A DNA stretch of 64,000 bases from Magnolia sinica (taxonomy: Eukaryota; Streptophyta; Magnoliopsida; Magnoliales; Magnoliaceae): NCBI RefSeq assembly GCF_029962835.1, contig NC_080582.1, forward strand, positions 72,908,177-72,972,176, written 5' to 3'. Below are positions 58,888-64,000 of the stretch, piece after piece (within the stretch, counting starts at the first letter, position 1; each line of letters begins with the position of its first letter). A program made the translations under genes and the position numbers. The notes below the pieces were generated by a model, which saw nothing but the letters and a program-made list of their open reading frames with translations, made no database searches and had not been told where the DNA came from.

Positions 58888-60801
58888 GTGAAGCGTGGCT
58901 GTCCTTAGAGAGTTCTTTTTTCCTTTCTCTAATTATTTTTCTTTCTGCTTTTATTAAGATTTTTAGCTTAATCATTTTTATGATTGGCTAAACCTCTTAG
59001 TTAGGGCTGAGAGGTGAAGCTTGTAGTGTGATCGAATCTTTTCTATGGCTTTGATTCATGTTTATTGAACTCTTTGATTCTAGTTTGATTATGAGGAATA
59101 CTCTTAGTTTTTAATGGTTTGTTGTGACTTAAATTACAATGGATCTGCGATAGCTTTGAGTATGTTCTTTTCATTATAGGGATTATGAACTTAGGAACCC
59201 GGTTGTTCACTATTGTCTCTTGGGCATGGTTGGATGATGGAATCCTTCCTAACATTCATAACTCTCTCAATTTGGTTGTGGATTGGTTAAATTTTGTTGT
59301 TTACTTTGTCTCATGGGCATGGTTTAGTAATGGAGTCACTTCTAATTCTCACATTTATCATTCATTGAAAACTAGATCAAAAGTACTTCATTATTGATTT
59401 TTAATGATATATCTTCCAATTTGATGAAGATGGGACTCTAATTCCAGTTGTGTCTATAAATCAAGCATAGATTTCTCTAATCTCTACAAGTGGATCCTTG
59501 AAAATTCTAGTTTCCCACCTTTGAATTTTACAAGTTTTAGTCACATAATTTACAATTATTCTCTTAATTTTTTCTGGTTTAGATTACATCTTCTAGTTCT
59601 AGTTCTAGTTACTTTTAGAATACGTACAAGGTTCAATCCTTGTGGATTCGACTTCGGTTTTACCGAGAATATTACTACATCGCGACCCTATACTTGGGGT
59701 TGTGAACATTCAGCTCAACAGTTAAGTGCGACCGTAGTAATGTTCGGTACCACTGAAGGAGAGTTCGGTATGATTTGAAGGAGATAGAGACTTCATATGT
59801 ATTTTTAAAAAATTCAGTTGCGGCCGAGGCAACTTCGACTAGACTCGGTGCAACTTCAGTGCCACCAAGGTTATCATCGCACCGACCGAAGCATAATAAA
59901 AGTGCAGAAGCATAATAAAAGTACAAAATTTTGAATTCAGTCCAAAGTCAGTGCTTAAATTTTCTATTTAAATGAGTGTTTCAAACTATTCTAAATATGA
60001 ATTAGAGTTTGGGAAAGAGAGCAAGAGGTTGCAAAGCTTCTACAAAGCCATTATTCTTCTCCAATCTTTCGGTTCTAAGTTGTTTTCATGTTTTTGTTCG
60101 AATTTAGTTCAACTATGACTATGGTTGACTAAATCTCTTAGCTATAGCTAAGAAGTGAAGCTTCTAGTTAGTTTACTTTGATTTAAGTTATTTAGTTTAA
60201 CTGATAAGTAATTAATTGATTTTACTTTGAATAAAGCTTTAGTTTTAGTTTACTTTAATCCATTGTCAACTCTGGGCACTTTGGATGATTAAGAAGGCTA
60301 AGATTGTTTGTTTATTTATTTTGCAAGGGATTGATCAGTAAAATTTATTGATCTATCGTAAACTACGGGCACAATAGATACTTTAAATTTTCTGTAATCA
60401 ATAACTTAGTGCTTCATGTGGGAACTAAATCAATTGAAGTTCAAATTTATGTTGGTTTGTGAATCTTGAATTAACCACTCTATCATTTGATTGTATAGAA
60501 TATGATTTTGATTCCAATTGAGTTATCTGATTGAATCAAATGAATTAAGCATTATGAATGAATATAAGTAGATCATTGGCGCTCTAGTATTTTATTTTAT
60601 TGATTTTATATTTACATTACACAAATTTACATCATTACTTCTTCTAATATAAGTTTCATAGTTAATCCTAAATCTAATTCTACTTCTAAAGTATTTTAAA
60701 AATACATAAATACAAGTCCCTGAAGATTCGATCTCGGCCTCACCAAGTTACAACTATATTGTAGCCCTGCATTTAGGGTTGTCATCCTTTCGGATCGATC
60801 A
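57168..60801 (+). repeat. Solo LTR, family B, second copy, split by a nested LTR
   Basis: Starts TGATAACGCC and ends TTTCGGATCGATCA. Flanks GCAAC (57163-57167) and ACAAC (60802-60806) match at 4 of 5. Removing 57564-59708 leaves 1489 bp aligned with 53052-54536, for example the GGAACTAAATCAATTGAAGT block. It sits at the inner edge of the minus-strand Copia LTR. Confidence 0.75.
57564..59708 (+). repeat. Solo LTR, family A (2145 bp), nested in LTR B
   Basis: Starts TGTAGGGTCAAATATTGCAT and ends ACTTGGGGTTGTGAACA; flanks TTAAG (57559-57563) and TTCAG (59709-59713) match at 4 of 5. Same family as the minus-strand LTRs at 1-1896 and 3397-5626. Contains (GA)n at 58852-58884 and foldback-family words (GTGGGGTGGGCCCCACTCC near 58076; GTGGCCCACCATCTCGACC near 58237). 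Confidence 0.8.
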
Positions 60802-60806
60802 ACAAC

Positions 60807-61300
60807 CCTAAGTTTAAATCAAACAATAAGAGATCACACAAACCAAGCACATAGAGAATACAAGGTTTTACATGGAAAAATCATCTCGAAAATAAAAAAA
60901 CACGGCACAAAGTGACTACAAATCTACTATGATAATCAACGTTACAAAAGAAGGAAGAGCTTACCGATCCGAAAATACATCCTAAAAACCCACAAAATAC
61001 CCTAGCTTTGAACTTTCTTTGCTCATGACCAAAATTCATGAGCATGTTTTTAATACCATAATCCCCGATTACAAACCCTTAACTAGGATTAAAATTCAAT
61101 TAGGAAACAAAATCCGTAATTTTGTAAAACTACACAAGTCGGTCGATGGGAGATTCGATCATATCAAGTGTCATCGACGACTAATCAATGAGATCAAAGC
61201 TACATTCAATCAAATTGATTTAGACGTAAAAACTATCCAGCGAGTAAAAGCTAAAAAAACAAAATTTTCCATATGGGACCAAGTAGATTATTAATAAGAT
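60807..61300 (-). repeat. Copia LTR of the minus-strand element, displaced by LTR B
   Basis: Has the same order of blocks as the LTR at 5831 (GATCACACAAACC, ACACGGCACAAAGTGACTAC). A word region at 61138-61200 reads GTCGGTCGATGGGAGATTCGATC in parts, then GTGTCATCGACGAC. It continues the LTR cut at 57150 by solo LTR B. The outer end is not resolved. Confidence 0.6.
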
Positions 61301-61599
61301 TAATAGCAATTGGATGGAATCAAGTGCTCTATCGGTACCATGCACAAACCCAATTACAAACTAATTAATAGAATACATATGTCAACAAATAACATATATA
61401 CTCTCGTGGGGACCACAAAGCTTGATGACATCGACAGAGCGCGATGGTGTGGGGGCGCACTACACAATCTCCTTCCTCCATGGAAGGGATCGCTATGAAG
61501 CTGGCGTGATCAAGTGGAAACGTGCCACACATGCAACAAGAAGGAAATCTGAATGTTAGCCACGGCCCGTCTTACAGGCCCACACGGTGCATTCCCGTT
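61301..61599. other. Spacer, no gene
   Basis: Nothing recognised beyond short, unsupported frames. Confidence 0.3.
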
Positions 61600-62105
61600 G
61601 GGAAGCCGTTTGGCTAGTGTATGCTGTCAGGAGCAGCGGCAAATGAAAGGTGCTCTTGGGTCCCATCATGATATATGCGTTTCATCACGCCGTCCATCCA
61701 TGTTTTTCCGGATCATTTTATAGCATGAGCCTAAAAATAAGTAGACCTAAATCTTAAGTGGACCACATCACAGAAAACGGTGTTTATTAGATACTCACCG
61801 TTAAAAACTCCCCAGGGCCACAAAAGTTCTGGATCAAGCTGATTTTTTCCCTTCATCCAGCATTGTTTGACCTACTTGCTCTAGGAAGTTTTTAATGGTG
61901 GACATTCAATCACTGCTATTTTTTTGTGGTGTGGTCAACGTGAGGTTCAGATCTGCCTAATTTTTTTTTAAATGAAGCTCTAAAATGATTTGAAAAATGG
62001 ATGGACTACGTAGATAAAACACATACATCATACGTCACGGTGAACCCATAGAAGACGGACGAATAGCCACCTGGCTCCTGGCAGCCTCACTGGCCAAACC
62101 GAGTC
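61600..62105. mobile_element. Long foldback element, copy 6 (complete)
   Basis: Terminal GTTTGGCTAGTGTATGCTGT is inverted on the right within GGCAGCCTCACTGGCCAAAC. Core GGTGCTCTTGGGTCCCATCA, arm block CTTAAGTGGACCACATCACA, loop with CCCTTCATCCAGC, right arm GTGGTGTGGTCAACGTGAGG and ACATACATCATACGTCACGG. The loop is partly rearranged. Confidence 0.75.
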
Positions 62106-62555
62106 CCACGAACAAGCAATTCTTCAGGAAGTGATATCTACACCCACACAATTGATTTGGACACATTCACTTTTTATTCTGTGAATAACATCAGTTCACT
62201 TTTGGACATTCGTTTGGTATGGAATCATGGGAGAATCGATTGAAAACAAACCCCCAATGATTCAAAATTCAAGGTCATCAGATCCGTCTAATAAGCCTCA
62301 AGACGAGAGACGTCCCATCACAGCCGCCCTTCGAATCTTTTCCCGTTGCGTGTCCTGCTTGGAGTCATCCAACGGTCAATAGCTACTGGGGCTGGTATTT
62401 TCCCATGCAATCACCTGATGATGTAATCTCCAACGCGTATGCAAATGACGTATGATGACATGTCATTCCATGATGTCGGTTGCCTTTTCGTGGCAGGTAA
62501 GGGTCGTCCATCTTTTACATGTAGGAAATCATTAGCGTAGTACCAGGGTCATTTT
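62106..62555. other. Spacer, no gene recognised
   Basis: No ORF with a domain and no arms recognised. Confidence 0.3.
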
Positions 62556-62985
62556 GGATGATTAAACACTCAGGATGGAGCCCACCGAAAATCCACACCG
62601 TTCATCAGGTGAATCATCCCTAATTTGGCCCCCACCCTAAAAATCAGGTGATTAAACACTCAGGTGAGCCACCCATATAAAATTATACCAAAAAATCATT
62701 AAATTCATACGGTGGGCCCACATTTGTTCTTTAATACTGTGATATATGGTTAGCTTTATCATCCTAATGAGAAAAATCAGATGAATGGGTTGGATTACAT
62801 TTTACACTAGTTTTCTCATCCTGATGAAGAAAATCAGATGAATGGGTTCGATTGCATTTACACATGGGTGGGACATGGCCTAACTGAGATTTGGATGGCC
62901 ATGATTTTCGATTTCCAAGGTGACCATGATTCAACGTACCTGATGGACGGAGTGGATTTCATGAAAGGTCCACCCACATGGATCT
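62556..62985. mobile_element. Foldback element of another subtype with an internal duplication
   Basis: Left end GGATGGAGCCCACCGAAAAT and CACACCGTTCATCAGGTGA are inverted on the right (CCTGATGGACGGAGTGGATT, AAAGGTCCACCCACATG). A ~60-bp block (CATCCT.ATGA.GAAAA, TCAGATGAATGGGTT, GATT.CATTT) is present twice in tandem at 62758-62865. Confidence 0.5.
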
Positions 62986-63760
62986 CGTGAGCGAGTTACC
63001 TAGCGCGGCTGTCGACATTGGTTGGTGCGGTACCACCTTGCGCTACTCATCCTAGCGTAGTACGGTGGTATGTTTACGCACTGGACTGTATCTTAAGATG
63101 TATGTCGACATTGGGTTTCCAACGGTTCATTTTTGCAGAAATTACTAGCATATAGAATCTAAAGCCTTAAAATCATGCTTAATTGATGATCCTGACCTTT
63201 AAATATTTTATTTGAATATGAACCATTAAATATCCACCTTCATGAAAAAAATCAAACATTCAAAAAATTATTCTTAATATATATCTTTAAAAAATATTCA
63301 ATAAAATCAACGTCTGAGATCATAATTTAGGATTCCATCCGATGGCGTAGATCTGCTAATGTACCATACTTTGGTAAGGTCGACCCGTACCATATCAAAA
63401 ACCATGTCGACTTTAGATGCCTTGGAGATGGACATGCGAGGAGCGTGTTTCGTGGGTGTTGGGAAATGACGTCACGTTTCCCGCGTAAATACACGTAAGG
63501 ATTCCGGAGAAAAAGATCCTCATAGCAAGGGCACTCGCATTTGTGAGTTGAGACTTTGAAATCGTCAATAAGTGGGCCAGCCGATGGATATGCCACGTGG
63601 AGAGATTTGAACGTACGGATGATGATCTTAACCGTTAAAAGTGAGTGGATTTTAGTTGTTGAATATGAACACTTGGGCATACTTCCCATAGCGGGGCGCA
63701 CTTGCATGATATCAAAATCACTCATCATGTGATCCCGACTGTTGGGAGGGATAGTTGTCT
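62986..63760. other. Spacer, no gene recognised
   Basis: A minus-strand frame of 173 codons (63848-63327) overlaps the next foldback element and has no recognisable domain. Confidence 0.3.
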
Positions 63761-64000
63761 TAAATATGGGATGCGAATTGCCGGTGTCCTGTAGACCCCA
63801 CCACGATGTATGTGATGTATCCACGCCATCCATCCATTTTGCTAGCACATTTTAGGGCATGAATCTAAAAATGGAGAAGATCAAAATCTTAGGTTTACCA
63901 GATAATACGAAATGGTAGTGATTGAATACCCACCATTAAAAACTTCTTACGGGATATAAAAGTTTTGGATGAAGGTGAAATTTGTATTTTCATTTTTCCA
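63761..64000. mobile_element. Long foldback element, copy 7 (left arm, cut by window end)
   Basis: Left arm in the usual order: TAGACCCCACCACGATGTAT, CCATCCATCCATTTTGCTAG, ATTTTAGGGCATGAATC, TGATTGAATACCCACCATTA, then loop GGATGAAGGTGAAATTTG. The right arm lies beyond the window. Confidence 0.65.

Noticed and set aside
59185..59397. Frame conserved with the minus-strand frame at 313-101 (VSWAWLDDG...)
   Set aside because: Both lie at homologous positions of the family A LTR; the shared peptide reflects LTR homology, not a gene.
63327..63848. 173-codon minus-strand frame
   Set aside because: Overlaps the left arm of a foldback element and shows no domain or plausible codon pattern.
1..64000. 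tRNA, rRNA or organelle-derived sequence
   Set aside because: Only retroelement primer-binding sites (TGGTATCAGAGC-type) were seen; no cloverleaf or rRNA motif was recognised by eye.

Overview
The window looks like an intergenic, repeat-rich stretch of a flowering-plant nuclear genome. Supporting signs are a WRKY transcription factor gene with plant GT-AG introns, many decayed Copia, Gypsy-like and LINE retroelements, and AT-rich spacers with microsatellites. A long foldback repeat starting with GTGGGCCCCACCATGATG occurs again and again. From memory this repeat is very common in magnoliid genomes (Magnoliaceae, Lauraceae), so a magnoliid is my best guess, but that is inference. All relic boundaries are read by eye and approximate unless a target-site duplication (TSD) is quoted.

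The only convincing complete host gene is a group IIa WRKY on the minus strand (21825 to 19802; 4 exons, 316 codons). It has an N-terminal DLNxxP motif, a leucine-zipper-like coiled coil, WRKYGQK and a C-X5-C-X23-H-X1-H zinc finger.

Layout. 1-5626: a minus-strand Gypsy-like element with two ~2.2 kb LTRs and only 1.5 kb between them (gag joined directly to the 3' LTR, no pol), lying in the gag of a Copia element whose LTR is 5831-6380. 6381-14640: a LINE graveyard, including one LINE cut into three pieces by a retroposon-like insert and by a Copia solo LTR that itself holds a further LINE. 14640-19660: LTR fragments, a 15-bp minisatellite and small foldback MITEs. 19802-21945: the WRKY gene. 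22000-24000: foldback elements and a palindromic-word array. 24000-30800: very AT-rich, with a decayed minus-strand Copia pol carrying a MITE and a LINE. 30800-37500: microsatellite-rich LTR-like DNA. 39100-40340: Copia gag and LTR relic. 41000-48540: a cluster of foldback elements with no recognisable gene. 49170-61300: a deep nest (Copia, solo LTR within it, a second solo LTR within that, plus a LINE with a perfect 17-bp TSD). 61600-64000: further foldback elements.

The most interesting signal is a set of short self-complementary words, each repeated several times near the 5' (U3) end of several LTRs. The word differs between related LTRs although the flanking sequence is similar. I see no CRISPR array, no rRNA or tRNA gene and no gene cluster.
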